NCBI RefSeq assembly: GCF_900112975.1
Contig: NZ_FONQ01000002.1
Location: forward strand, 248,001 to 312,000
Direction of reading: 5' to 3'
Source: Flavobacterium xueshanense
Lineage (GTDB): Bacteria; Bacteroidota; Bacteroidia; Flavobacteriales; Flavobacteriaceae
DNA length: 64,000 bases
Below, in pieces: positions 49,625-59,133 of this stretch. The position numbers and the translations under genes were made by a program. The notes under the pieces were generated by a model. It was not told where the DNA came from. It did not search any database and worked only from the letters and a program-made list of their open reading frames with translations. Each line of letters begins with the position of its first letter. Position 1 is the stretch's first letter.

Positions 49625-51124
49625 ATGTCAATAAAATCATTTGCAGCAAAATTATTTGCAAAAAAAATATACAAGGAAACACAACTTTGGTCCAACAATC
49701 CAATTGCAACTCAAAGAAAAGTGTTGTTGCAATTAATCCAAGATGCCAAACAAACACAATTTGGGATTGACCATCATTTTGACCAAATAAAAAACGAGAT
49801 GGATTTTGCTAAACAAGTTCCGGTTCGCGATTATGAGGAGCTGAAACCATACGTGGATAAGGTGGTAAAAGGCGAGAAAAATATCCTTTGGAAAGGAAAA
49901 CCACTTTATTTTGCCAAGACTTCCGGAACGACTTCCGGGGCCAAATATATTCCGTTAACTAAGGAATCCATGCCGTATCATATTGAGGCGGCCCGAAATG
50001 CGATCTTGCATTATATTCACGAAACCGGAAATGCAGATTTTGTTGACGGTAAAATGATTTTCTTGCAAGGGAGTCCAATATTAGAAGAAAAAAACGGAAT
50101 TAAATTAGGAAGATTGTCTGGAATTGTGGCGCATTTTGTTCCAAAATACCTTCAAAAAAACAGAATGCCTTCTTGGGAAACCAATTGTATCGAAGATTGG
50201 GAAACCAAAGTGAATGCAATTGTCGAGGAAACAATCAACGAGAACATGGCTGTGATTTCCGGAATTCCTTCCTGGGTGCAAATGTATTTTGAGAAATTGC
50301 ATCAAAAAGGAGGGAAGCCTGTTGGGGAAATCTTCAAAAACTTCAATTTGTTTATTTACGGCGGTGTGAATTATGAACCTTACCGCGCTAAATTTGAAAA
50401 TTTGATAGGGCGAAAAGTAGACAGTATTGAGTTATTTCCGGCTTCGGAAGGATTTTTCGCGTATCAGGATTCGCAAAAGGAAAAGGGAATGTTACTGCTT
50501 TTGAACTCGGGAATTTTTTATGAATTTATAAAAAGCGACGAATTTTATACGAATCCAGAAGGTTCGGGACCAAGACGTTATACCATTGGCGAAGTAGAAT
50601 TGAGCATAAACTATGTTTTGATTATTTCTACTAATGCGGGACTTTGGGGCTATAATATTGGAGATACCGTTCAATTTACCAGTTTAAAGCCATACCGAGT
50701 TATCGTTTCGGGAAGAATCAAACATTATATTTCTGCTTTTGGCGAACATGTAATTGGGAAAGAAGTAGAAAGCGCGCTGCAGGAAGCAATTATTGGAACT
50801 AACATTCGAATCAATGAATTTACGGTCGCACCTCAAATCACTCCAGCAGCAGGATTACCGTATCATGAATGGTTTATTGAGTTTGAAAATGAACCGGAAG
50901 ACAGCGCATCGTTTGCGGAAGCTTTAGACAACGCGATGCGAAAACAGAACATGTATTATGATGATTTGATTGTGGGTAAAGTGCTCCAAAAAGTGATGGT
51001 CACCAAAGTTGCTAAAAATGGTTTTCAAGACTACATGAAATCGATAGGGAAGCTGGGTGGTCAAAATAAAATCCCAAGGCTTTCAAATGATAGAAATATT
51101 GTGGATAAATTAGAAAATTTATAA
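49625..51124 (+). CDS. GH3 auxin-responsive promoter-like protein
   Basis: 499-aa member of the GH3/acyl-adenylate-forming superfamily. The adenylate motif is visible as FAKTSGTTSGAKYIPLT (about residues 95-111); further conserved blocks are NLFIYGGVNYEPYRAKFE, ELFPASEGFFAYQDS and VIVSGRIKHYISAFGEHV. Plant members conjugate amino acids to acyl acids; in Bacteroidetes the substrate is not known, and a role in lipid or amide synthesis is only a guess. Downstream genes follow closely on the same strand. Confidence 0.9.
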   Translation: MSIKSFAAKLFAKKIYKETQLWSNNPIATQRKVLLQLIQDAKQTQFGIDHHFDQIKNEMDFAKQVPVRDYEELKPYVDKVVKGEKNILWKGKPLYFAKTSGTTSGAKYIPLTKESMPYHIEAARNAILHYIHETGNADFVDGKMIFLQGSPILEEKNGIKLGRLSGIVAHFVPKYLQKNRMPSWETNCIEDWETKVNAIVEETINENMAVISGIPSWVQMYFEKLHQKGGKPVGEIFKNFNLFIYGGVNYEPYRAKFENLIGRKVDSIELFPASEGFFAYQDSQKEKGMLLLLNSGIFYEFIKSDEFYTNPEGSGPRRYTIGEVELSINYVLIISTNAGLWGYNIGDTVQFTSLKPYRVIVSGRIKHYISAFGEHVIGKEVESALQEAIIGTNIRINEFTVAPQITPAAGLPYHEWFIEFENEPEDSASFAEALDNAMRKQNMYYDDLIVGKVLQKVMVTKVAKNGFQDYMKSIGKLGGQNKIPRLSNDRNIVDKLENL

Positions 51125-51132
51125 ATTAGAAA

Positions 51133-52011
51133 ATGAAAAAATTTGCACTGTTGTTATTGTTATTGAGTACTTGTATCTATTCACAAATTAAAGGCATTGT
51201 TCTAAATGAAAGTAATAAACCAATTCCCTATGTTAATATTTGGGTTGAAAACGAAAATTCAGGAACGACATCTGAGGAAAATGGTTCATTTTCTATTAAT
51301 GTAGTTGATCAAAATAAGGTTTTGATTTTCTCCGCTTTGGGTTTTGAAACCAAGAAAGTTAAAGTTGCGGGTGCAGAAAAAGTGGTTTTGAAAGAAATAA
51401 CATTTGAATTGAATGAGGTGGTAATTAATAAGAATAAAAAAGAATTAACAAGGCTTATTGGGGATTCAAAAAGCACGAGTGCTATTCATATCTCAAGAAG
51501 AGCGCCATGGATTTATGCCAAGTTATTTAAATATGAAATTGATTATATAAAAACTCCTTTTATAAAAGAAGTAATAATTTACACCTATAGTAAAATAAAA
51601 AAAGCTAGTTTTAAATTACGAATTTATAAAGTTAAAGAAGATGGATTTCCAGGAGAAGATTTCATTAGGGAAGATATAGTTGTATTTGTAAAAAAAGGTA
51701 CGATAAAAAACACTGTAGAATTATCAAAATATAATCTGAATATTCCGAAAGAAGGAATATTTGTTGCGTTTGAATGGATGTTGATTGAAAATAATAAGAT
51801 CGAATTCATATATAAGAATCGAGAATTAAAAAAAACATACAAAGATTTTGATTATGCTCCATCCTTGGTGTTTAATTATAAAGATAGAGATTTAACATTT
51901 ACTTATTCTAATGGGAGATGGAATAAAAGGCCAAAAATAGATTTTGAATTAAACAAAAGTGTCAGAGGTGCTGTTATTGAGCCTGCAATCAATATGACAT
52001 TAATAAACTAA
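51133..52011 (+). CDS. Carboxypeptidase-like regulatory-domain exported protein
   Basis: 292-aa exported protein with a signal peptide (MKKFALLLLLLSTCIYSQ). It then has one CarboxypepD_reg-like domain (about residues 20-95: IKGIVLNESNKPIPYVNIWV, SENGSFSI type turn, SALGFETKKVKV), the beta-sandwich usually placed before SusC-like receptors. The rest (about 100-292) is beta-rich and not recognised. No TonB receptor is adjacent. It is 9 bases after GH3. Confidence 0.8.
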   Translation: MKKFALLLLLLSTCIYSQIKGIVLNESNKPIPYVNIWVENENSGTTSEENGSFSINVVDQNKVLIFSALGFETKKVKVAGAEKVVLKEITFELNEVVINKNKKELTRLIGDSKSTSAIHISRRAPWIYAKLFKYEIDYIKTPFIKEVIIYTYSKIKKASFKLRIYKVKEDGFPGEDFIREDIVVFVKKGTIKNTVELSKYNLNIPKEGIFVAFEWMLIENNKIEFIYKNRELKKTYKDFDYAPSLVFNYKDRDLTFTYSNGRWNKRPKIDFELNKSVRGAVIEPAINMTLIN

Positions 52012-52023
52012 AAGTTAAAAACT

Positions 52024-52031
52024 TACATTTG
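52024..52031 (+). promoter_or_regulatory. Putative -7 element of the nucleoside-phosphorylase-like gene
   Basis: TACATTTG matches TAnnTTTG, 23 bases before the ATG at 52054. Confidence 0.5.
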
Positions 52032-52053
52032 CAGGTTAAAAAAGTAAAAAAGT

Positions 52054-53733
52054 ATGAAAGAAACAAAAAATATATCACGTTCCAGATCGCAAGAATCATC
52101 GGCTGCCATTGAAAAAATGTATATCACGATGCGCCATCTTTTCAACAGAGGATTTTACAAACCAATGGGAATTTCAGGTGATACGTTGCGTGAAGCATTA
52201 TTAGCATTACGACCAGAAATTTATGGGAATATTGCCGAAGAAAAAGTAGAATTGAACGGACTTTTATATGTAATTGAACGTCTGCCGGTAGGAATTGAAG
52301 AATGTAGATTTATCAATTTAACTTCGGAAGAAGGGTATTCAAAATCTCATTTTCAGGCGATTGTACCGCCAAAAAGACGCCGTAATTGTTACCGAATTGA
52401 TGAGGAACAAATGAACGTGGAGATTACCCGCGGACGATCAGATATTTATGACATTCTGACGCATTTGACCTTTATTTTCATCGAATCACACAAAATTAGA
52501 AACAGGGTTTTGCTGGATGATGCCGGTGAGGTTTCCCGCGACTGGTTCAAACTGGAACAAGCGGTTTCCCAAAAGAAGAAACTAACTCTTGTTGAAAAAG
52601 AAAAAGCCATTTCACATGCCGCTAATATTCTTGGGAGAACATTTGAGGAAGTATTGGATATTTATGATGCTTTTGGTTCAGCTGCTGCGCCAGATCGCTT
52701 TTTGCATGTCATTTTTTGGTTGGGGAAACTCGCCATTGAAGAAATTGTAGATGATAATAAAAGAACGATTACCTTTAGTCCTATTTTAAGAGAGCGATTG
52801 GGACACCATATTCACGGGGAAATTTGGGCCACTAACATCAAGGAGGTTTTGAAAGAAAACCAACTTTTAGACCGTCCGATTCACGTGATCAGTGCGAACA
52901 TGCACAGTGTGATGAACTCTATTTTTGCAACTAAAGTTTTAAAAACCAAGTTCAAGGACAAGCCTGATTTCTTTATTTATGAGGAACTGAGTAAGTCCGG
53001 CGCGAATGCTGTCCGGAACCAAGTCGAAGAAGCAGCCTTGAAATTTGGAATGATTTCGTTGCCGGACACATCTGGAACGAATATCGATGTTCAGATTTTT
53101 GATACTGCCAAAATTGACTGGGCAAAAACATCTTTTCCTAAGGCAAATACAGGAGATAAAAAACCAGTGTTAATCGTTATGGATTATGCATTTGGGGAAC
53201 AGGCTTATGAAACGATTGATGAGTTGTTGAAACCATTTAAAAAAGACATCTTACTGAATGTGGAATCAGTTTCTATCATGGGGAAAGCTGGAATTCTGGA
53301 AGGTGGAAAAGGGGATATTATGATTCCGAATGCGCACATCAATGAAGGAACAGCGGATAATTATTTTTTCAAAAATGAATTAACTGCTGATATGTTTGAA
53401 GGAAATGATATTGCTGTTTTTGCAGGTCCAATGGTTACTGTTTTAGGAACTTCTTTACAAAACAGAGATTTATTGAAGTTTTTCCATGAATCGACTTGGG
53501 GAATTATCGGACTGGAAATGGAAGGTTCATATTACCAAAAAGCGATACAATCTGCTTCAAAAATCAGAAAGAGTGTTCCTCACGATGTTAAAGTTAGATA
53601 TGCTTATTATGCCTCTGATAATCCACTGGAAACAGGAAGCACATTGGCTTCAGGCGGACTGGGGACTACGGGTGTAAAACCAACGTATTTGATTACGATT
53701 AAGATATTGGAACAAATTTTCAACGTAAAATAA
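52054..53733 (+). CDS. Large conserved protein, C-terminus nucleoside-phosphorylase-like (DUF6909-type)
   Basis: 559-aa soluble protein conserved in Bacteroidetes in my memory as DUF6909. The N-terminal half (MKETKNISRSRSQESSAAIEK, then RHLFNRGFYKPMG) has no motif I know. The C-terminal half resembles nucleoside phosphorylase/AMP nucleosidase folds: ESVSIMGKAGILEGGKGDIM, GPMVTVLGTS, and GIIGLEMEGSYYQKA (cf. the EMEG/EMEA block), then YASDNPLETGSTLASGG. The catalytic activity is inferred, not shown. It sits immediately upstream of the polysaccharide locus (9-base gap to the Wzz-like gene) and may be cotranscribed with it. Confidence 0.78.
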   Translation: MKETKNISRSRSQESSAAIEKMYITMRHLFNRGFYKPMGISGDTLREALLALRPEIYGNIAEEKVELNGLLYVIERLPVGIEECRFINLTSEEGYSKSHFQAIVPPKRRRNCYRIDEEQMNVEITRGRSDIYDILTHLTFIFIESHKIRNRVLLDDAGEVSRDWFKLEQAVSQKKKLTLVEKEKAISHAANILGRTFEEVLDIYDAFGSAAAPDRFLHVIFWLGKLAIEEIVDDNKRTITFSPILRERLGHHIHGEIWATNIKEVLKENQLLDRPIHVISANMHSVMNSIFATKVLKTKFKDKPDFFIYEELSKSGANAVRNQVEEAALKFGMISLPDTSGTNIDVQIFDTAKIDWAKTSFPKANTGDKKPVLIVMDYAFGEQAYETIDELLKPFKKDILLNVESVSIMGKAGILEGGKGDIMIPNAHINEGTADNYFFKNELTADMFEGNDIAVFAGPMVTVLGTSLQNRDLLKFFHESTWGIIGLEMEGSYYQKAIQSASKIRKSVPHDVKVRYAYYASDNPLETGSTLASGGLGTTGVKPTYLITIKILEQIFNVK

Positions 53734-53742
53734 AAAATATAA

Positions 53743-54735
53743 ATGAGTACAAACGTGCCCAATAATCAAGACGATCAGGAAATTGATTTGATGCAAATTT
53801 CTAGAAAAATTGGCAATATATTTCAGGATTTTAATACATTCTTGTTCAGATGCATTCGGTTTTTTGTAAAAAATGCAGTAGTGATTTTGATTTTGTTCGT
53901 GCTTGGTTTTGGAGTAGGGATGTTTTTAGATTCAACTAAGAAGACCTACAATCATGAAATTATTGTAACTCCAAATTTTGGAAGCACGGATTATTTGTAT
54001 TCAAAAATTGATTTGTTAACTGCTAAAATCAACGAAAGAGATACCGCTTTTTTAAAATCAATAGGTATTCAGGAACCAACTAAAATAACAAAAATTACAA
54101 TTGAACCAATAGTTGATGTTTATGGTTTCATCAATAACAGCGAACAAAATTTTGAGTTACTAAAATTGATGTCAGAAGATGGGGATTTAAAATCGATTGT
54201 AAAAGAAACGACTACGAGTAAGAATTACGCTTTTCATACCATTACGTTATTAACAAAGGGTATAACCGAAAGTAAAAAAGGAATACAACCCCTGCTAAAC
54301 TATTTGAATACCAGCGATTATTACAATAGAATTCAGAAAGTTTCAGTTAAAAACATTCAACAAAAAATAAAGACAAACGATGCCATTGTTTCTCAAATAG
54401 ATGGAATATTGAATGAGTTTTCGAATTCCGCTTCCGGAAACCATCAAAAGAGTGATAAATTGGTATATTACAATGAAAACACACAATTAAATGACGTTAT
54501 CAAAACTAAAGAATCATTAATTAAAGAGATAGGAAATCTAAAAGTGGCTCTGTTATCTTCAGATAAAATCATCAAAGACAACAGCACAACTATAAATAAA
54601 GAAAATACAACCTCTATCAATGGTAAATTAAAATTAATTTTGCCACTTGTATTTATTCTTATTTTTATTTTCATACGTTTTTTTATTGCTTTTTATAAAA
54701 AACAATCATTAAAAGCACAACAAATAAAAGCTTAA
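53743..54735 (+). CDS. Wzz-like polysaccharide chain-length determinant protein
   Basis: 330-aa inner-membrane protein with two terminal helices (about residues 44-63 and 305-324) and a long periplasmic, charged, coiled-coil-rich middle, the layout of Wzz/PCP proteins. Wzz sets the length distribution of O-antigen or capsule chains. There is no C-terminal tyrosine-kinase domain, so it is the PCP-1 form. First gene of the glycan cluster. Confidence 0.85.
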   Translation: MSTNVPNNQDDQEIDLMQISRKIGNIFQDFNTFLFRCIRFFVKNAVVILILFVLGFGVGMFLDSTKKTYNHEIIVTPNFGSTDYLYSKIDLLTAKINERDTAFLKSIGIQEPTKITKITIEPIVDVYGFINNSEQNFELLKLMSEDGDLKSIVKETTTSKNYAFHTITLLTKGITESKKGIQPLLNYLNTSDYYNRIQKVSVKNIQQKIKTNDAIVSQIDGILNEFSNSASGNHQKSDKLVYYNENTQLNDVIKTKESLIKEIGNLKVALLSSDKIIKDNSTTINKENTTSINGKLKLILPLVFILIFIFIRFFIAFYKKQSLKAQQIKA

Positions 54736-54900
54736 TTTTTAGAGATAAATTTAATTCTCAACCAGAGGATTCTCAATTTTTTACTATTCATAAGAATGCT
54801 ACAAAATGCATTATATTGCAATTAAAATTGAAAGGATTTGTGTCATGATTACTAAAAAAGTTTTCGAAATGCATGTATTTGTTATTATTTAAATTAAATC

Positions 54901-55179
54901 ATGAATTTTATACCGACTCAAATCAACGGATGTCACAGTTTAGAATCGGAATTTATTAAAAATAAAAGGGGCTATTTTATGATAAGTTTCAAAGAGAATG
55001 CCTTAAAAAAAGAAGTGCATCAGGATGTTCATTTTGTTCAAAATTATCAATGTTTTTCAACAACAGGAGTGCTTCGCGGAGTGCATTGTCAAACGGAAAT
55101 TCATGCACAGGCGAACGAATTAATTTCCGATAAACATTTCGTATTATTGACTTTAGAAAACGAAAAAAAAATATGGTAG
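54901..55179 (+). pseudogene. Internally deleted rmlC (dTDP-4-dehydrorhamnose 3,5-epimerase)
   Basis: 92-aa frame. Residues 1-71 resemble the first third of RmlC (ESEFIKNKRGYFMISF, DVHFVQNYQCFS, GVLRGVHCQTE with the active-site-region His). Residues 72-92 (NELISDKHFVLLTLENEKKIW region) resemble the extreme C-terminus. About 90 residues of the cupin core are missing between them and the frame is kept, so an in-frame internal deletion is likely. Normal RmlC is about 180 aa. The catalytic Asp/Tyr region is gone. It overlaps the start of rfbD by 7 bases. A 165-base gap upstream (54736-54900) holds nothing recognisable. Confidence 0.78.
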
Positions 55180-56015
55180 TTCTTGTAACGGGTGCGAATG
55201 GACAATTGGGACAATCATTGCAATTTATCGTTGCGGGTTATCCTGAAATTGACTTTGTTTTTTGTGATTCTAAAACCTTAGATATTACTAAAAAGGAATC
55301 GATTGAGCTAGTTTTCACAAAAGTAAAACCTGATTTTTGTATTAATACGGCTGCTTACACAGCAGTTGATAAAGCAGAAAGTGAACCTGAAAAAGCATTT
55401 GAAATTAATGTCATTGGGGCACAAAATTTGGCAGAAGTTTGTCGGGATTTCAAAACAAAGTTAATTCATGTTTCTACTGATTTTGTTTTTGATGGTACCA
55501 AAAACAGACCTTACACAGAGGATGATAGTACCAATCCTCAAAGTATATACGGCCAAACTAAATTAGATGGTGAAAAAATTATTCAAAAAACGATAAAAGA
55601 ATGTTTTATCATAAGAACTTCTTGGATTTTCTCTTTATTTGGGAATAATTTCATGAAAACCATGTTGCGATTGGGAGCTGAAAGAGACAGTTTATCCGTT
55701 GTTGATGATCAGATAGGAACACCAACAAATGCAGTTGATTTAGCCCATGCTTTGGTACAAATTATTTTACAGACTTCTGAAAATCCGGAAATCAATAGGT
55801 ACGGAATTTACAATTTCAGTAATGAAGGACATTGTAGCTGGTATGATTTTGCTCAAAAAATACTCGAAATAAATAGTATAAACATCCATGTAAAACCAAT
55901 TCCATCTTCAAGTTATCCAACTCCGGCTGAAAGGCCTAAATACAGTGTTTTAAATAAAAGCAAGATCAAAAGGGCTTTTGATATTGAAATTAGAGCATGG
56001 GACGAAACAATTTAG
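55173..56015 (+). CDS. rfbD: dTDP-4-dehydrorhamnose reductase (RmlD)
   Basis: 280-aa short-chain dehydrogenase that makes dTDP-L-rhamnose from dTDP-4-dehydrorhamnose. The NAD(P) site VTGANGQLGQSLQ is at about residues 5-17 and the catalytic YGQTK at about 129-133. The lengths and C-terminal GIYNFSNEGHCSWYDFAQKI fit the family. Its usual partners rfbA and rfbB are not in the window, and the adjacent rmlC is damaged, so rhamnose synthesis here depends on copies elsewhere or is lost. Confidence 0.93.
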   Translation: MVVLVTGANGQLGQSLQFIVAGYPEIDFVFCDSKTLDITKKESIELVFTKVKPDFCINTAAYTAVDKAESEPEKAFEINVIGAQNLAEVCRDFKTKLIHVSTDFVFDGTKNRPYTEDDSTNPQSIYGQTKLDGEKIIQKTIKECFIIRTSWIFSLFGNNFMKTMLRLGAERDSLSVVDDQIGTPTNAVDLAHALVQIILQTSENPEINRYGIYNFSNEGHCSWYDFAQKILEINSINIHVKPIPSSSYPTPAERPKYSVLNKSKIKRAFDIEIRAWDETI

Positions 56016-56045
56016 TTTAGGTAAATACAACTAATTTGCAAGTAA

Positions 56046-57290
56046 ATGTTTAGAAAAATATACCTGTCATTAAATAACGAAATCGCCAAGAACTTTTTTT
56101 ATTTTAGTGTAATAAAGTTTGCTAACATACTGTCAAAATATATTTTATTAGGCTATTTGATAAGGACTTTGGGCGAGGAAGGATACGGAGTTCTTACTTG
56201 GGTTGATTCATTTGTTCAATATTTTCTGATATTGGTTAATTTTGGATTTGATATGTATGCGGCTAAATACATTGTTGAAAACAAACAAAATAAAACTAAA
56301 ATCGATGAAATTATTTCTGCAATTATAACTGTAAAAACAGGATTATTTGTTTTTGGTTTTGTTCTTTTGGGGTTGTTTTCTTTTAACAATGAAATAGCCA
56401 AACATATCGATTTGATATTTTTTATGTTGTTTATGGGAATTGGAGAAATATTGTTTCCAATTTGGTATTTTCAAGGAATTGAAAAAATGAAGCCCATTGC
56501 TATTGTAAGTGTGGTTTCCAGAACATTATTGGTTTTTCTTACGATACTATTTGTAAAAAATTCAAGTCACATCGCAGTATATATTTTTATTTTAGTTCTT
56601 TCTAACATTGTTTGGGGAGGTTTAGGGTTTTATTTTCTAAAAAAGAAATCTGATTTTAAATTTATACTTGTTCCCTTAGAAACCATTAAGCATTATCTAA
56701 AAGAGGGATATTTGTTTTTTTTAGGAAGATTTTCGACACTTTTTTTAAATTTTGGAACCATTTTTCTAATTGGTTATTTCTGTTCAAAAAACTTAGTTTC
56801 TGGTTTTGATATTGCTTCTAAAATAATTTTTGCTTTCATATTTCCATTTGAAGTCATTCAACAAGCAGTTTTTCCTTTAATTGTAAGGACTAAAAACAAA
56901 TTATTTTTGCAACGATTGGTGCTTTTTACCATTTGTAGTGCTTTGTTTTTTTCTGGAAGTATTTATTATTTTTCCGAAGAAATGATGACTTTTTTTGGAG
57001 GAAATCAAATGACAAAATATGCTTATTTACTAGAATCATTGGTGGTATTAATTCCGGTGATAAGTTGTTCTATAATTATAGGAAGCTGTTCTTTAGTTGC
57101 TTTTGGTGCGTTAAAACAATATAATTATGCGCTTGTTTTTTCATGTTTGATTTATTTTTTTACAGTGTTACTTTTGTATGTAATGAATCAAATGAGTTTT
57201 ATTAATTTGTTGCTGCTTCGCATTAGTGTTGATGTAATTATGGTTATGCTTATTTTTTATTTTGCTGTAAAAAAGAAAACATTGTTGTAA
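56046..57290 (+). CDS. Oligosaccharide flippase (Wzx/MATE-like)
   Basis: Polytopic membrane protein of 414 aa with about 12 hydrophobic helices and small charged loops; the start FVILYILLGYLIRTLGEEGYG-like helices and the EEGYGVLTWVDSFVQYF segment match the polysaccharide transporter superfamily. It would flip undecaprenyl-linked repeat units across the inner membrane. It sits between rfbD and the polymerase. Confidence 0.85.
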   Translation: MFRKIYLSLNNEIAKNFFYFSVIKFANILSKYILLGYLIRTLGEEGYGVLTWVDSFVQYFLILVNFGFDMYAAKYIVENKQNKTKIDEIISAIITVKTGLFVFGFVLLGLFSFNNEIAKHIDLIFFMLFMGIGEILFPIWYFQGIEKMKPIAIVSVVSRTLLVFLTILFVKNSSHIAVYIFILVLSNIVWGGLGFYFLKKKSDFKFILVPLETIKHYLKEGYLFFLGRFSTLFLNFGTIFLIGYFCSKNLVSGFDIASKIIFAFIFPFEVIQQAVFPLIVRTKNKLFLQRLVLFTICSALFFSGSIYYFSEEMMTFFGGNQMTKYAYLLESLVVLIPVISCSIIIGSCSLVAFGALKQYNYALVFSCLIYFFTVLLLYVMNQMSFINLLLLRISVDVIMVMLIFYFAVKKKTLL

Positions 57291-57376
57291 TTTGATACAA
57301 AAAACAGTGACCAGAAAACTATTTTAAATCGATATGATTATAGTCTAATTTGACAATGAAAATTAAAAATTGCAAC

Positions 57377-57384
57377 TATATTTG
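57377..57384 (+). promoter_or_regulatory. Putative -7 element after the flippase gene
   Basis: TATATTTG matches TAnnTTTG, with TTTG at 57349-57352 as a possible -33 box at a long 24-base spacing. It may drive the lipoprotein and polymerase genes. Confidence 0.45.
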
Positions 57385-57414
57385 TATAAAAGTTAAATTA
57401 AAAAAGATTAAAAA

Positions 57415-57825
57415 ATGAAAAATTATTTTTATTTGATATTTGTATTAGCGCTATTTCTATCGTGCAAGGAAGAGGAAAAGAAAACAGACTCTTTTAGTTT
57501 AAAAGAAATTGTAAACAAACAAAATTATCAAATGGAACTTTATCAAACAGATGCTAATGAATATTCATTAGTGGTATTGAATAGATTGACTGGAAAGGTA
57601 TTTGTAGGCAAAAATGCCTCTGGATGGTATGAAGCTACAAATGCGGATAGTATTCCGGTTTACAAAACACCAACGTATTCCATTAAAGTATTTAAGGGCC
57701 CCGAGTCCAGTCCTCAAATTTCATTGATGGATGAGAAAGAGGGAGAACTTTATATGTATATTGTGGGACACACGGCAAATTTTTACAATACAAATGCTGG
57801 TATAAAAGCGCTTGAAAGAGGTTAA
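57415..57825 (+). CDS. Hypothetical lipoprotein within the glycan locus
   Basis: 136-aa predicted lipoprotein: MKNYFYLIFVLALFLSC with the lipobox at FLSC (residue 17), then an acidic linker and a beta-rich domain. I do not recognise the family. It lies in the polysaccharide cluster, 124 bases after the flippase and 12 bases before the polymerase, so a role in glycan export or surface anchoring is possible but only inferred from position. Confidence 0.75.
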   Translation: MKNYFYLIFVLALFLSCKEEEKKTDSFSLKEIVNKQNYQMELYQTDANEYSLVVLNRLTGKVFVGKNASGWYEATNADSIPVYKTPTYSIKVFKGPESSPQISLMDEKEGELYMYIVGHTANFYNTNAGIKALERG

Positions 57826-57837
57826 TACATCCCTAAA

Positions 57838-59133
57838 ATGATATTAATGGTTGTAATTTTATTTTTTTTATTCTTACTGGTAGGAATTCTATATTGGAAG
57901 CGAAAAATATTTTTGCTGTCACCTGTTGATGTTTTTGTATTGTTCTTTGCAGGAGTTTTAATTTCGACTGTATTATATCATAATTTTTATCCAAGATACG
58001 AGAAATTCAATTTTTTTCAGTTTGATTTTATTGGAAAAAACAAATTCAACAGAACCTTTTTTGTTTATCTAAAAATGCTTTTGCTGTTTTTGTTAGGCGT
58101 TTTTATCTATTCGGTTTTTAATAAATCGTATTTCGTTTTAGCCAAACAGCGAATCAAAATTATTGATACGCGAAATCTTAAACTCAACACCAATCAAATT
58201 TCTAAGATTATAGTAATCATCGCTTTGTTATGTGTGTTGTTGGTTTACATTGATTACGGTTCTTTACTATTTTACAGAGCAGAATATATTCCGAAGGATA
58301 ATTCTATTTTTAAAATTATTTATCAAAATTTATTTATTGTTTTGTGCCTTTTGTCAGGTGCTGTATACAGAACTAACAGGTCACTTGCGCTGACAGCTTT
58401 TTGTATTGCCATTATTGTAGGGATAGGAGTGGGGAGCAGATCAGCCACTATTTATTTATTAGCATTTGGGTTGAGTTATTCCGTTTTTTTAAATCGTTCC
58501 AGAGCCAGAACGTTCTATATTTTCTTTATTCCTTTTGTAATTTTTTTCTTTGGATACAACATTTCGCTGCGTTTAGAAGCGAATGGACATGGTTTAATTC
58601 CGTATTTAAAAGTAACACTTGAAAAACCTGAAATTTTATTTACTTACACTATAATGAATATTTATTATACGTTTATTTTTGGGTTTTACGCTACTTCCGA
58701 AACCATTCATTTGTATAAAAATGCTTCGATTGGTAATTTAATCACCACACTGAATCCATTACCGGGAAGAATGACAAATTGGTATAGTATTGCTTCTAAA
58801 TTAAGAATAAACGAAATAGCTCCTTTTACGGCCATTGGTGAATTAGCCAAATACCCTGTTTTTAGTGTTTTTTATTATTCCTTATTAGGATATTATTTTG
58901 CAGCGATAGATTATTTTATCAAAAATCAAATAGTGCGCAAAAAATATTTGTGGGCTGTACTTCAATTCTTATTGTTAGTTTTATATGTTGTTCATAGTTT
59001 TGAGTATAATCTGCGATCTTCACATCGTTTTATTTATTATTCTATGGCGCTTTATCTGCTTTATTTTATTTTAAAAGGATTAAAAACTAAATTGCCGCGT
59101 AAATTAAGCAATAGTAATCTCTTGACAGAATGA
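57838..59133 (+). CDS. Oligosaccharide repeat-unit polymerase (Wzy-like)
   Basis: 431-aa polytopic membrane protein with about 10-12 helices and a large periplasmic loop (about residues 285-330, with NASIGNLITTLNPLPG), the layout of O-antigen/capsule polymerases. It would join repeat units in the periplasm. It ends with the ATG of the next gene (4-base overlap). Confidence 0.8.
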   Translation: MILMVVILFFLFLLVGILYWKRKIFLLSPVDVFVLFFAGVLISTVLYHNFYPRYEKFNFFQFDFIGKNKFNRTFFVYLKMLLLFLLGVFIYSVFNKSYFVLAKQRIKIIDTRNLKLNTNQISKIIVIIALLCVLLVYIDYGSLLFYRAEYIPKDNSIFKIIYQNLFIVLCLLSGAVYRTNRSLALTAFCIAIIVGIGVGSRSATIYLLAFGLSYSVFLNRSRARTFYIFFIPFVIFFFGYNISLRLEANGHGLIPYLKVTLEKPEILFTYTIMNIYYTFIFGFYATSETIHLYKNASIGNLITTLNPLPGRMTNWYSIASKLRINEIAPFTAIGELAKYPVFSVFYYSLLGYYFAAIDYFIKNQIVRKKYLWAVLQFLLLVLYVVHSFEYNLRSSHRFIYYSMALYLLYFILKGLKTKLPRKLSNSNLLTE

